Below, piece after piece: positions 26,999 through 36,300 of a stretch of 64,000 bases of DNA (positions within the stretch are counted from its first letter, which is position 1; every line of letters begins with the position of its first letter). Source of the DNA: Streptomyces sp. NBC_01264 (GTDB lineage Bacteria > Actinomycetota > Actinomycetes > Streptomycetales > Streptomycetaceae); contig NZ_JAPEOX010000001.1 of NCBI RefSeq assembly GCF_026340675.1, forward strand, positions 6,200,001 to 6,264,000. Reading direction: 5' to 3'. Both the position numbers and the translations under genes were made by a program. The notes under the pieces were generated by a model. It made no database searches, had not been told where the DNA came from, and worked only from the letters and a program-made list of their open reading frames with translations.

Positions 26999-27772
26999 CT
27001 ATTGGCCGGAGCGGCGACCGATCTTGTTCCCCAGCCACACCAGCGGGTCGTACTTGCGGTCCACGGCCCGCTCCTTCAGCGGGATCAGGGCGTTGTCGGT
27101 GATCTTGATCCCCTCGGGGCAGACCTCCGTGCAGCACTTGGTGATGTTGCAGTAGCCGAGCCCGTGCTCGTCCTGCGCCGTGCGCTTGCGGTCCAGGCCC
27201 GCCTCGGCCGCCGCGTCCAGCGGGTGCATGTCCAGCTCCGCCACCCGCATCAGGAAGCGCGGACCGGCGAAGGCCGCCTTGTTCTCCTCATGGTCGCGCA
27301 CCACGTGACAGGTGTCCTGGCACAGGAAGCACTCGATGCACTTCCTGAACTCCTGCGAGCGCTCCACGTCGATCTGCTGCATCCGGTACTCGCCCGGGGC
27401 CACCCCGGCGGGCGGCACGAAGGCGGGCACCTCGCGCGCCTTCTGGTAGTTGAAGGACACGTCGGTCACCAGGTCGCGGACGACCGGGAAGGCCCGCAGC
27501 GGGGTCACGGTGATCGTCTCCTCGCGGGAGAAGGTCGACATCCGCGTCATGCACATCAGCCGCGGCCGCCCGTTGACCTCCGCACTGCACGAACCGCACT
27601 TGCCCGCCTTGCAGTTCCAGCGCACCGCGAGGTCGGACGCCTGGGTGGCCTGCAGCCGGTGGACGATGTCCAGGACCACCTCCCCGTCGTGCACCTCCAC
27701 GGTGAAGTCGCGCAGCTCACCGCCCTCCGCGTCGCCCCGCCAGATCCGGAACGCGGCATCGTAGGTACTCAC
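26999..27772 (-). CDS. sdhB: Succinate dehydrogenase iron-sulfur subunit
   Basis: 257 residues from GTG 27772, which overlaps the sdhA stop (GTGA). The [2Fe-2S] ligands are in CKAGKCGSC and the later RLMC; the [4Fe-4S]/[3Fe-4S] Cys motifs are CIECFLCQDTC and CCTEVCPEG. It transfers electrons from the flavoprotein to the membrane anchor. The Cys spacing and length match the actinobacterial Sdh1/type-B-like enzyme (three-gene operon) rather than the four-subunit SdhCDAB enzyme. The open frame upstream to 28039 is over sdhA and is not used. Confidence 0.95.
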   Translation of the reverse strand: MSTYDAAFRIWRGDAEGGELRDFTVEVHDGEVVLDIVHRLQATQASDLAVRWNCKAGKCGSCSAEVNGRPRLMCMTRMSTFSREETITVTPLRAFPVVRDLVTDVSFNYQKAREVPAFVPPAGVAPGEYRMQQIDVERSQEFRKCIECFLCQDTCHVVRDHEENKAAFAGPRFLMRVAELDMHPLDAAAEAGLDRKRTAQDEHGLGYCNITKCCTEVCPEGIKITDNALIPLKERAVDRKYDPLVWLGNKIGRRSGQ

Positions 27773-29697
27773 TCGTACAGCTCCTCTTCGGCGAGGTACT
27801 TGACCAGCTCTTCCTTCTCGAAGAGCGCGAGCAGGTCGGATCGGATGGGGTCGGTGCGCACCCGGGTCAGCTCGATCCGGTCCGCGGCCGGGTCCGAGGG
27901 GGCCAGGTTTCCGTCGGGCACGGTGACGGGCCGGCACAGCAGGTTCACCGGCCGCCAGGACCGCTCCATCGCCGGGCAGTCCTCGCGGGTGTGCCCGCCC
28001 CGGCTCTCGGTGCGCTCCAGGGCCGCGCGGGCCACGCACTCGCTGACCAGCAGCATGTTGCGCAGGTCCAGGGCCAGGTGCCAGCCCGGGTTGAACTGCC
28101 GGTGCCCCTCGACCCCGGCCCGGGAGGCCCGTACGCGCAGGGCCGCGAGCTTCTCCAGGGCCTGGGCCATCTCGCCCTCCCGGCGGATGATCCCGACGAG
28201 GTCGTTCATCGCCGTCTGGAGTTCCTGGTGGAGGGTGTACGGGTTCTCCGCGCCCTCGGCGGCGTGGAACGGGGCCAGGGCCTCCGCGGCCGCCGCGTCG
28301 ATCTGCGCCTGGGACACCTCGGGCCGCCCGCCGACGGCCGGGGCGTCCCGGGCCGCGTACTCGGCGGCGTGCAGCCCGGCCCGGCGGCCGAAGACCAGCA
28401 GGTCGGACAGGGAGTTCCCGCCGAGCCGGTTCGAGCCGTGCATCCCGCCCGCGACCTCACCGGCGGCGAACAGGCCCGGCACCCCGAGGGTGGCGGCCGT
28501 GTCGGACTCGACCGCGATGCCGCCCATCACGTAGTGGCAGGTCGGGCCGACCTCCATCGGCTCGGCGGTGATGTCCACGTCCGCCAGCTCCTTGAACTGG
28601 TGGTACATCGACGGGAGCCGCCGCTTGATCCTCTCGGCCGGCATCCGGGTGGACACGTCGAGGAACACCCCGCCGTGCGGGGAGCCGCGCCCGGCCTTGA
28701 CCTCGGAGTTGATGGCGCGGGCCACCTCGTCGCGGGGGAGCAGCTCGGGCGGGCGCCGGTTGTGGTCCGGGTCCTCGTACCAGCGGTCGCCCTCCTCCTC
28801 GGACTGCGCGTACTTCTCCTTGAACACGTCCGGGATGTAGTCGAACATGAACCGCTTGCCCTCGCTGTTGCGCAGCACCCCGCCGTCGCCGCGCACCGAC
28901 TCGGTGACGAGGATCCCCTTCACCGAGGGCGGCCAGACCATGCCGGTCGGGTGGAACTGCACGAACTCCATGTTCAGCAGCGGCGCCCCGGCGAGCAGCG
29001 CCAGCGCGTGGCCGTCGCCCGTGTACTCCCACGAGTTGGACGTGGTCTTGAAGGACTTCCCGATCCCGCCCGTGGCCAGCACCACCGCGGGGGCCTCCAG
29101 GACGAAGAACCGCCCGGTCTCGCGCTCGTAGCAGAAGGTCCCGGAGACCCGCTCTCCGTCTTTCAGGATCCTGGTGACCGTGCACTCCTGGAAGACCTTG
29201 AGCCGGGCCTCGTAGTCCCCGTACTCCTTGAAGTCCTCCTGCTGGAGCTGGACGATCTTCTGCTGGAGGGTGCGGATCAGCTCCAGCCCGGTCCGGTCGC
29301 CGACGTGTGCGAGCCGCGGGTACTCGTGCCCGCCGAAGTTGCGCTGCGAGATCTTCCCGTCGGGCGTGCGGTCGAAGAGCGCGCCCCAGGTCTCCAGCTC
29401 CCAGACCCGGTCGGGGGCCTCCTTGGCGTGCAGCTCCGCCATCCGCCACTGGTTCAGGAACTTGCCGCCGCGCATCGTGTCGCGGAAGTGCACCTGCCAG
29501 TTGTCGCCCTCGTTGACGTTGCCCATGGAGGCGGCGATGCCGCCCTCCGCCATGACGGTGTGGGCCTTGCCGAAGAGGGATTTGCAGATCACGGCCGTAC
29601 GGGCGCCCCGCTCGCGCGCCTCGATCGCGGCCCGCAGCCCGGCGCCGCCGGCCCCGACGACGACCACGTCCCACTGCTGCCGTTCCACTTGGGTCAC
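27769..29697 (-). CDS. sdhA: Succinate dehydrogenase flavoprotein subunit
   Basis: 642 residues from GTG 29697, overlapping the last base of the preceding sdhC stop. The FAD-binding Rossmann motif VVVVGAGGAGLRAAIEA lies near residue 10. The covalent-flavin His region is KSLFGKAHTVMAEGGIA. The active-site region shows FVQFHPTGM and, later, the catalytic Arg area GGMHGSNRLGGNSL. It oxidises succinate to fumarate and passes electrons to SdhB. Tight overlaps on both sides indicate strict co-translation of the three subunits. Confidence 0.96.
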   Translation of the reverse strand: MTQVERQQWDVVVVGAGGAGLRAAIEARERGARTAVICKSLFGKAHTVMAEGGIAASMGNVNEGDNWQVHFRDTMRGGKFLNQWRMAELHAKEAPDRVWELETWGALFDRTPDGKISQRNFGGHEYPRLAHVGDRTGLELIRTLQQKIVQLQQEDFKEYGDYEARLKVFQECTVTRILKDGERVSGTFCYERETGRFFVLEAPAVVLATGGIGKSFKTTSNSWEYTGDGHALALLAGAPLLNMEFVQFHPTGMVWPPSVKGILVTESVRGDGGVLRNSEGKRFMFDYIPDVFKEKYAQSEEEGDRWYEDPDHNRRPPELLPRDEVARAINSEVKAGRGSPHGGVFLDVSTRMPAERIKRRLPSMYHQFKELADVDITAEPMEVGPTCHYVMGGIAVESDTAATLGVPGLFAAGEVAGGMHGSNRLGGNSLSDLLVFGRRAGLHAAEYAARDAPAVGGRPEVSQAQIDAAAAEALAPFHAAEGAENPYTLHQELQTAMNDLVGIIRREGEMAQALEKLAALRVRASRAGVEGHRQFNPGWHLALDLRNMLLVSECVARAALERTESRGGHTREDCPAMERSWRPVNLLCRPVTVPDGNLAPSDPAADRIELTRVRTDPIRSDLLALFEKEELVKYLAEEELYE

Positions 29698-30521
29698 TAG
29701 AAGATCCTCGGGTCGGAGAAGGCGCCGCTGGCCACCAGGTACACGTAGAAGTCGCACGCGGCGACGCTGATCAGGGAGGCCCACGCCAGCTGCATGTGTC
29801 GGGTGTTGAGGCGGCTGATCCAGCCCCACAGGCGGTAGCGCACCGGGTGCTTGGAGAAGTGCTTCAGGCGGCCGCCCATGATGTGCCGGCAGGAGTGGCA
29901 GGACAGTGTGTAGGCCCAGATCAGCGCGATGTTGACGACGAACAGCAGCGTTCCGAGACCCACGTGGCCCCACTCGTACTGCTCGTTTCGGAAGGTCAGC
30001 ACGGTGTCGTACGTGAGGATGCCCGCGACCGGGACCGCCGCGTAGAAGAAGTACCGGTGCATGTTCTGGAAGATCAGCGGGAAGCGGGTCTCACCGCTGT
30101 ACGAGGCGTGCGGCTCGGCGACCGCGCAGGCGGGCGGCGAGGCCCAGAAGCCCCGGTAGTAGGCCTTGCGGTAGTAGTAGCAGGTCAGCCGGAAGCCGAG
30201 CGGGAAGACCAGGATCAGCAGCGCGGGGGACAGGCCCCACCAGCTGCCGAAGAGGTCCAGGTTCGGGCCGCCGCGCATCTCCTGGCAGTTCTCCGCGAGG
30301 CACGGGGAGTAGAAGGGCGAGACGTACGGCGCCGCGTAGTAGTCGGCGTTGGCGAAGGCCCGCCAGGTCGAGTAGACGATGAAGGCGAGCAGCCCGGCCG
30401 CGGTACCGGCGGGGGAGAGCCACCACCGGTCGGTCCGCAGGTGCCGGGCCGCGATCGCGGCCCGCGGGGCGTCGTGGACGCCGCCGGGCCGCTGTGGGGA
30501 TGGTTGGGTGCCTGTGGCCAA
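29697..30521 (-). CDS. sdhC: Succinate dehydrogenase membrane anchor (cytochrome b-type, 5 helices)
   Basis: 274 residues from TTG 30521 (GGAG 6 nt upstream). Five hydrophobic helices (about 40-58, 95-112, 157-177, 190-210, 245-268) with His residues suitable as haem ligands (for example NMHRYFF, CHSCRHIMGG, NTRHMQLAW). There is a Cys-rich loop SPCLAENCQEM. The single large anchor, transcribed before sdhA and sdhB, matches the actinobacterial Sdh1 arrangement (as in Mycobacterium Rv0249c-Rv0247c). It anchors the complex and reduces quinone. Confidence 0.88.
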   Translation of the reverse strand: MATGTQPSPQRPGGVHDAPRAAIAARHLRTDRWWLSPAGTAAGLLAFIVYSTWRAFANADYYAAPYVSPFYSPCLAENCQEMRGGPNLDLFGSWWGLSPALLILVFPLGFRLTCYYYRKAYYRGFWASPPACAVAEPHASYSGETRFPLIFQNMHRYFFYAAVPVAGILTYDTVLTFRNEQYEWGHVGLGTLLFVVNIALIWAYTLSCHSCRHIMGGRLKHFSKHPVRYRLWGWISRLNTRHMQLAWASLISVAACDFYVYLVASGAFSDPRIF

Positions 30522-30626
30522 GAGGGACTCCGGGTGGAGTGATGAGGGGTGCCCCGGGACCCGGCCGCCGTTGCTGCGGGTGACCGGGTCAGGTGGGGTC
30601 GGTATGGGGTGTGCGGGAGGGGTGGA

Positions 30627-30857
30627 TCAGGGGGCGCGGCGATCGCGGGCGCCGAGGCCTTCGTCGTCGGCGTCCGTCCACAGGGTGCTGTCGTACGGGG
30701 TGTCCGGAACGCTGACCATCGCGCTCTCGCCGGCGCCCCTGGAGGCGGCCGGCGCCTGCCGCGCTGTGTTCTTGACGTCCCTCTCCAGCTGCTCCACCGA
30801 GCGGACCAGCTCGTTCAGGTTGCGCCGTACGGCGGTCAAATCGTCTTGCAGGGACAT
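30627..30857 (-). CDS. Small coiled-coil protein, unknown
   Basis: 76 residues from ATG 30857 (GAGGG 7 nt upstream). The first half is a predicted coiled coil (DDLTAVRRNLNELVRSVEQLERDVK), the second half is acidic and disordered-looking with DTPYDSTLWTDADDE. No membrane segment or known motif. It precedes sdhC by about 100 bp on the same strand and could be co-transcribed, but any link to the dehydrogenase is speculative. Confidence 0.65.
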   Translation of the reverse strand: MSLQDDLTAVRRNLNELVRSVEQLERDVKNTARQAPAASRGAGESAMVSVPDTPYDSTLWTDADDEGLGARDRRAP

Positions 30858-31219
30858 GACTTGCCCTCACTTCCGCTTGCGTGCGGTGGCAACGCTCATG
30901 TGCGCCTGCGAGTGTCGCGCCTCCCGTCCCCGGTTGTGAAGGGACGTGCAGCGATTGCGGGCGCGCAGGCGCGAATCGTGCGCCCCTCCCGACCCCATTT
31001 TCGTCCCTCTTACGGGGGAAAGCCCGTCCGGAAAGCAAGCCGGATTGGTCCGCACGGGTGGGGTTCGCGGCGTGGCGAGGGTCTGCTGCGGCGGGTGTGG
31101 CGGGGTGTCGATTTCAGTGGGTTTCGGCACCCAGTGTGATCAGCTCCATATACCGCCGAACGTGATCAAAACATCCGCTTTCACGGCTCCCCCCACGCCC
31201 CGTCCCGGAGGTACCACCC
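30858..31219. other. Divergent intergenic region
   Basis: No gene found. It separates the minus-strand 76-residue protein from the plus-strand binding lipoprotein and must hold both promoters. A GGGCGC / GCGCCC pair (30959-30964, 30980-30985) and two TGATCA boxes (31137-31142, 31161-31166) are visible, but I cannot assign a specific -35/-10. Confidence 0.5.
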
Positions 31220-33604
31220 ATGTCCCAGAGAAGGCGCAGGTCCTTGGCGCTCCTGACCTCGGGAGTTCTTGCACTGCCGCTGCTCGCGGGCTGCGGCGCG
31301 GGTGAAGACGAGGGCGGCCCGGCCGCCGCCGGGCAGGACATCGCGGCCACCACCCGCGACAAGGTCCGCGACGGCGGGGTGCTGCGGTGGGCCGTGGACT
31401 CCATGCCGGGCACCCTCAACGTCTTCCAGGCGGATGCGGACGCCACCACCCACCGGATCGCCGGGGCGGTACTGCCCCAGCTGTTCGTGCTGGACGGCAA
31501 GGGGCGGCCGGTGGCCAACCCCGACTACCTGGAGAAGGCCGAGGTCGTCGAGCGGGAGCCCAAGCAGGTCGTCCTGTACAAGCTCAACCAGCAGGCGGTC
31601 TGGAGCGACGGCCGCGAGATCGGCGCCGCCGACTTCGTCTCCCAGTGGCGGGCCCTGAACGGCAAGGACTCCGCGTACTGGACGGCGCGCAACGCCGGAT
31701 ACGACCGGATCGAGAAGATCGAGCGCGGCAAGACGGACCTGGAGGTCAAGGTCACCTTCGTCCGGCCGTACGCCGACTGGCGCTCCCTCTTCAGCCCCCT
31801 TTACCCCAAGCAGGTCACCGGCACCCCGGAGACCTTCAACGAGGGGGCCCGGGGCGCCCTGAAGGTCACCGCAGGGCCCTTCGGACTGGGCGCCGTCGAC
31901 AAGAAGACCGGTACGGCCTCGCTGACCCGCAACCCGCGCTGGTGGGGCAGCCCCGCCAAGCTCGACACCCTGGTCCTCACCGCGGTGCCCCGATCGGAGC
32001 GCCCGGCCGCGCTGGCCGCCGGCAAGCTCGACCTGGCGGAGATCGACCGCACCGGGGCCGACCGGATCGCCCTGGCCCGCCGCGACGCCGCCAAGGCCGA
32101 CGGGTCCCACGGCCCGGCCGCCTCCGTGACGGCCGCGCAGGCCACCCTCTCGTGGGCGCTGGCCTTCGGACTGGACGAGGACAAGGCCAAGGAGGCGCAG
32201 GCCACCCGCCAGAAGCAAGCGGAGTCGGTGAAGCGGTACGCCGAGGAGCAGAGCGCCCTGCGCGGCTTCACCGTCCGCAAGTCCCTGGAGCCCGCCTACA
32301 CCCAGCTCGCCATGAACGGGGCGAGCGGCCCCCTCGCCGACGAGCGGGTGCGCCGCGCCGTGGCCCGCGCCCTGGACCGCCAGGCGCTCGCCGACATCGT
32401 CCTCAAGCCGCTCGGCCTGCCCGCGAAGCCGGTGGGCAGCCACCTCGCGCTGGCCGGGCAGCAGGCGTACGCAGACAACAGCGACGCCCTCGGCGGCCAG
32501 GACACCCAGGCCTCGCAGGCCCTGCTCGCGGACGCCGGCTGGCGCCGGGGCGGCAAGATCACCGAGCCGGCCGGTGCGAAGGCCGGCTCGGAGGCCGAGA
32601 AGGGGACGGACGACTCCAAGACCCCCGCCGTCCCGGCCGCCGCGGGCCCGGGCACCGGGAACGACGGCCTCTACATCGTCGGCCAGGACGACGAGCGCAA
32701 CGGCGACGGGCGCCCCGGGGACCCGGCGGGCCCGGGCCTCCCCGAAGGCGAGTACCGCCACCCCGCCTCCGACGGCGAGATCGTCGACGCGGACGCCTTC
32801 GCCGAGAGCGGGCGCGGCGGGCAGGACCACCCCTCCCCGGTGCTCGCCCCGGGCCCGTTCGCGGCCCTCCAGGAGCAGCACCTGCGCACCCAGGCCGAGG
32901 CCCAGGCCGACGCCGTGGACGACGGCAAGCGCAGCCCGGCCCTCGACGCGGAGACCGCCGCCGAACCGGCGGACCCGGCCAAGGCGAGCCCCGCCCCGGC
33001 CCCCGCCAAGCAGGCCGTACGCACCTCCGGCAACATGCTCGCCAAGGACGGCAAGCCGCTCGCCCTGCGCTTCGTCCTGCCGGCCGGTCCCGGCTCGGAG
33101 GCGCTGCGCACGGTCGGCGAGCGGATCGCGCAGATGCTCCGACACGTCGGCGTGCAGACCGAGCTGACCAAGGTGGCCGACGAGAGCTTCTTCAAGGACC
33201 ACATCGCCTCGGGCCAGTACGACCTGGCGCTCTACTCGTGGCCCGCGACGGCCTACCCGGCGACCGACGCCCGGCCCATCTTCGCCAAGCCGGAGCCGGC
33301 CGCCGACGGCTCGCTCCTGGTCGAACAGAACTACACCCGGGTCGGCACCGACCACATCGACCAGCTCTTCGACCAGGCGCTCGGCGAGCTGGACGAGGCC
33401 GCCTCCCGCGACCTGATGCGCAAGGCCGACGCCCGGATCTGGGCGACGGCCGGGTCCATCCCGCTCTACCAGCGCCCCGAGCTGGTGGCCGTGAAGCCGG
33501 GCCTCACCAACGCGGGCGCCTTCGGCCTCGGAGCTCCGCGCTACCAGGACATCGGCTGGAAGAAGCCGGAGCCCGCGGCCAAGGCCAAGAACGCGAAGAA
33601 GTAG
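31220..33604 (+). CDS. ABC transporter solute-binding lipoprotein (family 5, peptide-type) with large insertion
   Basis: 794 residues from ATG 31220 (GGAGGT upstream). Lipoprotein signal with lipobox LLAG-C (Cys near residue 25). SBP_bac_5 fold: early GGVLRWAVDSMPGTLN, DFVSQWRALNG, and the C-terminal half with YDLALYSW. It is about 200 residues longer than usual because of an acidic, Ala/Pro/Gly-rich insertion of roughly residues 445-600 (GQDDERNGDGRPG to KAVRTSGN-type sequence). No transporter genes adjoin it directly, but two complete oligopeptide transporters start 5 kb downstream, so it may share one of them or act as a signalling receptor. Confidence 0.88.
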   Translation: MSQRRRRSLALLTSGVLALPLLAGCGAGEDEGGPAAAGQDIAATTRDKVRDGGVLRWAVDSMPGTLNVFQADADATTHRIAGAVLPQLFVLDGKGRPVANPDYLEKAEVVEREPKQVVLYKLNQQAVWSDGREIGAADFVSQWRALNGKDSAYWTARNAGYDRIEKIERGKTDLEVKVTFVRPYADWRSLFSPLYPKQVTGTPETFNEGARGALKVTAGPFGLGAVDKKTGTASLTRNPRWWGSPAKLDTLVLTAVPRSERPAALAAGKLDLAEIDRTGADRIALARRDAAKADGSHGPAASVTAAQATLSWALAFGLDEDKAKEAQATRQKQAESVKRYAEEQSALRGFTVRKSLEPAYTQLAMNGASGPLADERVRRAVARALDRQALADIVLKPLGLPAKPVGSHLALAGQQAYADNSDALGGQDTQASQALLADAGWRRGGKITEPAGAKAGSEAEKGTDDSKTPAVPAAAGPGTGNDGLYIVGQDDERNGDGRPGDPAGPGLPEGEYRHPASDGEIVDADAFAESGRGGQDHPSPVLAPGPFAALQEQHLRTQAEAQADAVDDGKRSPALDAETAAEPADPAKASPAPAPAKQAVRTSGNMLAKDGKPLALRFVLPAGPGSEALRTVGERIAQMLRHVGVQTELTKVADESFFKDHIASGQYDLALYSWPATAYPATDARPIFAKPEPAADGSLLVEQNYTRVGTDHIDQLFDQALGELDEAASRDLMRKADARIWATAGSIPLYQRPELVAVKPGLTNAGAFGLGAPRYQDIGWKKPEPAAKAKNAKK

Positions 33605-33958
33605 AAGGGGCGACGCGGGGAAGCGACGCGAAGAAGTGATGACGAACAGGTGCATCCGGGGTTGATTCGAAGGTCTCAAGCTCAGATGTGACTCAAGTCC
33701 CTTGCCCGCCGGATCACCCGGCGGGCAAGGTCGTAGACACCCGTTGACCCGCGTGTTTACCGGATCCACCCTCACCGGAGTTCCCCCACCCAGGACTCGG
33801 TCGTGCTCAGTCGTCCGGCCTCTTGACAGACCCCCCGGCAGGCAGTTCCCGCCAACCGACGTACGATGGGGTAAGGCCGTGGCAGGTTTTCCGCCCGGTC
33901 GAGGCGCGCGTGCCGGACCGTACGCGTCGCCATCCACGATCCCGGGAGAAGCGCCGAA
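33605..33958. other. Intergenic region before typA
   Basis: No gene seen. It contains the terminator at 33700-33730 and the typA leader. A TTGACA hexamer at 33824 has no matching -10 at the proper distance. Confidence 0.5.
33700..33730 (+). terminator. 13-bp hairpin after the binding lipoprotein gene
   Basis: CCTTGCCCGCCGG pairs exactly with CCGGCGGGCAAGG around ATCAC, 95 nt past the stop. Confidence 0.6.
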
Positions 33959-35863
33959 GTGCCCACGCGCCACGACATCCGTAACGTCGCCATCGTCGCC
34001 CACGTCGACCATGGCAAGACGACCATCGTCGATGCCATGCTCAAGCAGGCCGGTGCCTTCGCCGCCCACCAGCACCTCGACGACCGCATGATGGACTCGA
34101 ACGACCTGGAGCGTGAGAAGGGCATCACGATCCTCGCCAAGAACACGGCGGTGAAGTACCACCCGAAGGACGGGTCGGCCCCGATCACGATCAACATCAT
34201 CGACACCCCCGGCCACGCCGACTTCGGTGGTGAGGTCGAGCGCGGTCTGTCGATGGTGGACGCCGTCGTCCTGCTGGTGGACGCCTCCGAGGGTCCCCTG
34301 CCCCAGACCCGCTTCGTCCTGCGCAAGGCCCTGCAGGCGAAGATGCCGGTCATCCTCTGCATCAACAAGACGGACCGCCCGGACTCCCGGATCGACGAGG
34401 TCGTCAACGAGACGTACGACCTCTTCCTCGACCTGGACGCCGACGAGGACCAGATCGAGTTCCCGATCGTCTACGCCTGTGGCCGTGACGGCGTGGCCTC
34501 GCTGACCAAGCCGGAGGACGGGACCGTCCCCGCGGACAGCGACAGCCTGGAGCCCTTCTTCTCCACCATCCTGGCCCACGTCCCGGCCCCGGTGTACGAC
34601 GAGGAGGCCCCCCTCCAGGCCCACGTCACCAACCTGGACGCGGACAACTTCCTCGGCCGCATCGCGCTGGTGCGCGTCGAGCAGGGCGAGCTCCGCAAGG
34701 GCCAGACCGTCGCGTGGATCAAGCGTGACGGCACCATCTCCAACGTCCGCATCACCGAGCTGATGATGACCGAGGCGCTCACCCGCAAGCCGGCCGAGGT
34801 GGCGGGCCCGGGTGACATCTGCGCGGTGGCCGGTTTCCCCGACATCATGATCGGCGAGACCCTGGCCGACCCGGAGAACCCGATCGCGCTCCCGCTGATC
34901 TCGGTCGACGAGCCGGCGATCTCCATGACCATCGGTACGAACACCTCCCCGATGGTCGGCCGCGGCGGCAGCGGCAAGGGCGCGGACGCCAAGTCCGCGG
35001 TCAAGGACCGCAAGGTCACCGCCCGCCAGGTCAAGGACCGTCTGGACCGCGAGCTGGTCGGTAACGTCTCGCTCCGCGTCCTCGACACCGAGCGTCCCGA
35101 CGCCTGGGAGGTCCAGGGCCGTGGTGAGCTCGCGCTCGCCATCCTGGTCGAGCAGATGCGCCGCGAGGGCTTCGAGCTGACCATCGGCAAGCCGCAGGTC
35201 GTCACGCAGATCGTCGACGGCAAGGTGCACGAGCCGGTCGAGCGCATGACGGTCGACGTCCCCGAGGAGCACATGGGCGCGGTCACGCAGCTCATGGGCG
35301 TCCGCAAGGGCCGCATGGACAACATGTCGAACCACGGCTCCGGCTGGGTCCGCATGGAGTTCGTCGTCCCGTCGCGCGGCCTCATCGGCTTCCGTACCGA
35401 GTTCCTGACCGGTACGCGCGGCACCGGCATCGCCCACTCGATCCACGAGGGCCTGGAGCCGTGGTTCGGCCAGCTGGTGACCCGTAACAACGGTTCGCTG
35501 GTCGCCGACCGCTCCGGTTCGGTGACGCCGTTCGCGATGATCAACCTGCAGGAGCGCGGTGTCCTGTTCACCGAGCCCGGCACCGAGGTGTACGAGGGCA
35601 TGATCGTCGGCGAGAACTCCCGCGCCGACGACATGGACGTGAACATCACCAAGGAGAAGAAGCTCACCAACATGCGTGCGGCTTCGGCGGACAACACCGA
35701 GAACGTGGTGCCCCCGCGCAGGCTCTCCCTGGAGCAGTCCCTGGAGTTCTGCCGCGACGACGAATGCGTCGAGGTGACCCCGGAGGCCGTCCGCATCCGC
35801 AAGGTCGTCCTGGACCAGAAGGACCGCTCGCGCTCCGCGTCGCGCGCCAAGTCCGGCAAGTAG
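33959..35863 (+). CDS. typA: Ribosome-associated GTPase TypA/BipA
   Basis: 634 residues from GTG 33959 (GGGAGAA 9 nt upstream). The translational GTPase domain has G1 AHVDHGKTT, G3 DTPGHADFGGEVERG and G4 NKTDRPD; EF-Tu domain 2, EF-G-like domains and the TypA-specific C-terminal domain (RGLIGFRTEFLTGTRGTG, EGMIVGENSR) follow. It helps ribosome function and assembly under stress. Basic C-terminal tail with SRSASRAKSGK. Monocistronic, closed by a 22-bp terminator. Confidence 0.97.
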   Translation: MPTRHDIRNVAIVAHVDHGKTTIVDAMLKQAGAFAAHQHLDDRMMDSNDLEREKGITILAKNTAVKYHPKDGSAPITINIIDTPGHADFGGEVERGLSMVDAVVLLVDASEGPLPQTRFVLRKALQAKMPVILCINKTDRPDSRIDEVVNETYDLFLDLDADEDQIEFPIVYACGRDGVASLTKPEDGTVPADSDSLEPFFSTILAHVPAPVYDEEAPLQAHVTNLDADNFLGRIALVRVEQGELRKGQTVAWIKRDGTISNVRITELMMTEALTRKPAEVAGPGDICAVAGFPDIMIGETLADPENPIALPLISVDEPAISMTIGTNTSPMVGRGGSGKGADAKSAVKDRKVTARQVKDRLDRELVGNVSLRVLDTERPDAWEVQGRGELALAILVEQMRREGFELTIGKPQVVTQIVDGKVHEPVERMTVDVPEEHMGAVTQLMGVRKGRMDNMSNHGSGWVRMEFVVPSRGLIGFRTEFLTGTRGTGIAHSIHEGLEPWFGQLVTRNNGSLVADRSGSVTPFAMINLQERGVLFTEPGTEVYEGMIVGENSRADDMDVNITKEKKLTNMRAASADNTENVVPPRRLSLEQSLEFCRDDECVEVTPEAVRIRKVVLDQKDRSRSASRAKSGK

Positions 35864-36300
35864 TCGCGTAGGACCTAGGTCACACCTGGGTCCTGCCGAA
35901 CGGGCCTTTGTGAACAGCCCCCTTCGTCACGCACACCGTGACGAAGGGGGCTGTTCACATTTGTCAAGCGGATTGTTTCGATCCGGTGTCCGCATACCGA
36001 CCGTGACACTCCGGAAGAAGAGCTAACCGTCCGTTTCGTTCATGTCTGTCTCCTATCCGTTTGTCCGGATTTCGGGTTTTAGCCGTAGTGCGATGTTGTG
36101 AAAACGAGACCACTTAAGTGTGGTTTACGGTCAAGGCGTCCCTGAGGATGGCTCCATTGAGCTCGGGTCAATGGGTCACACGCTGTGGGGAGCGTCGACT
36201 CACGAGCATCACGCCGAGGGGTCCGGATGCCGCTGTCAGGGGTGTCAGCGCGACCGGTGCCCTCATGTATCGACAGTGACGCCTGAGGAGGCAATTACCC
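35864..36300. other. Intergenic region upstream of the first oligopeptide operon
   Basis: No gene seen. It holds the typA terminator, then a stretch at 35990-36160 that is noticeably richer in A/T than its surroundings and contains the palindrome CACTTAAGTG (36111-36120). This is the likely promoter/regulatory zone of the operon starting at 36301. Confidence 0.55.
35910..35958 (+). terminator. Perfect 22-bp terminator hairpin after typA
   Basis: The two arms (35910-35931 and 35937-35958) are exact complements, beginning GTGAACAGCCCCC and ending GGGGGCTGTTCAC, with loop CACAC and a following ATTTGT. One of the strongest terminators in the window. Confidence 0.85.

Noticed and set aside
33824..33900. 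TTGACA as -35 of typA
   Set aside because: No TANNNT at 16-19 nt; the next similar hexamer (TACGAT) is about 33 nt away.
31181..35446. 1421-codon minus-strand frame over the binding protein and typA
   Set aside because: It is the antisense of two clear genes; the composition is Asp/Gly/Val/Leu-rich without domains, a known artefact of high-GC DNA.
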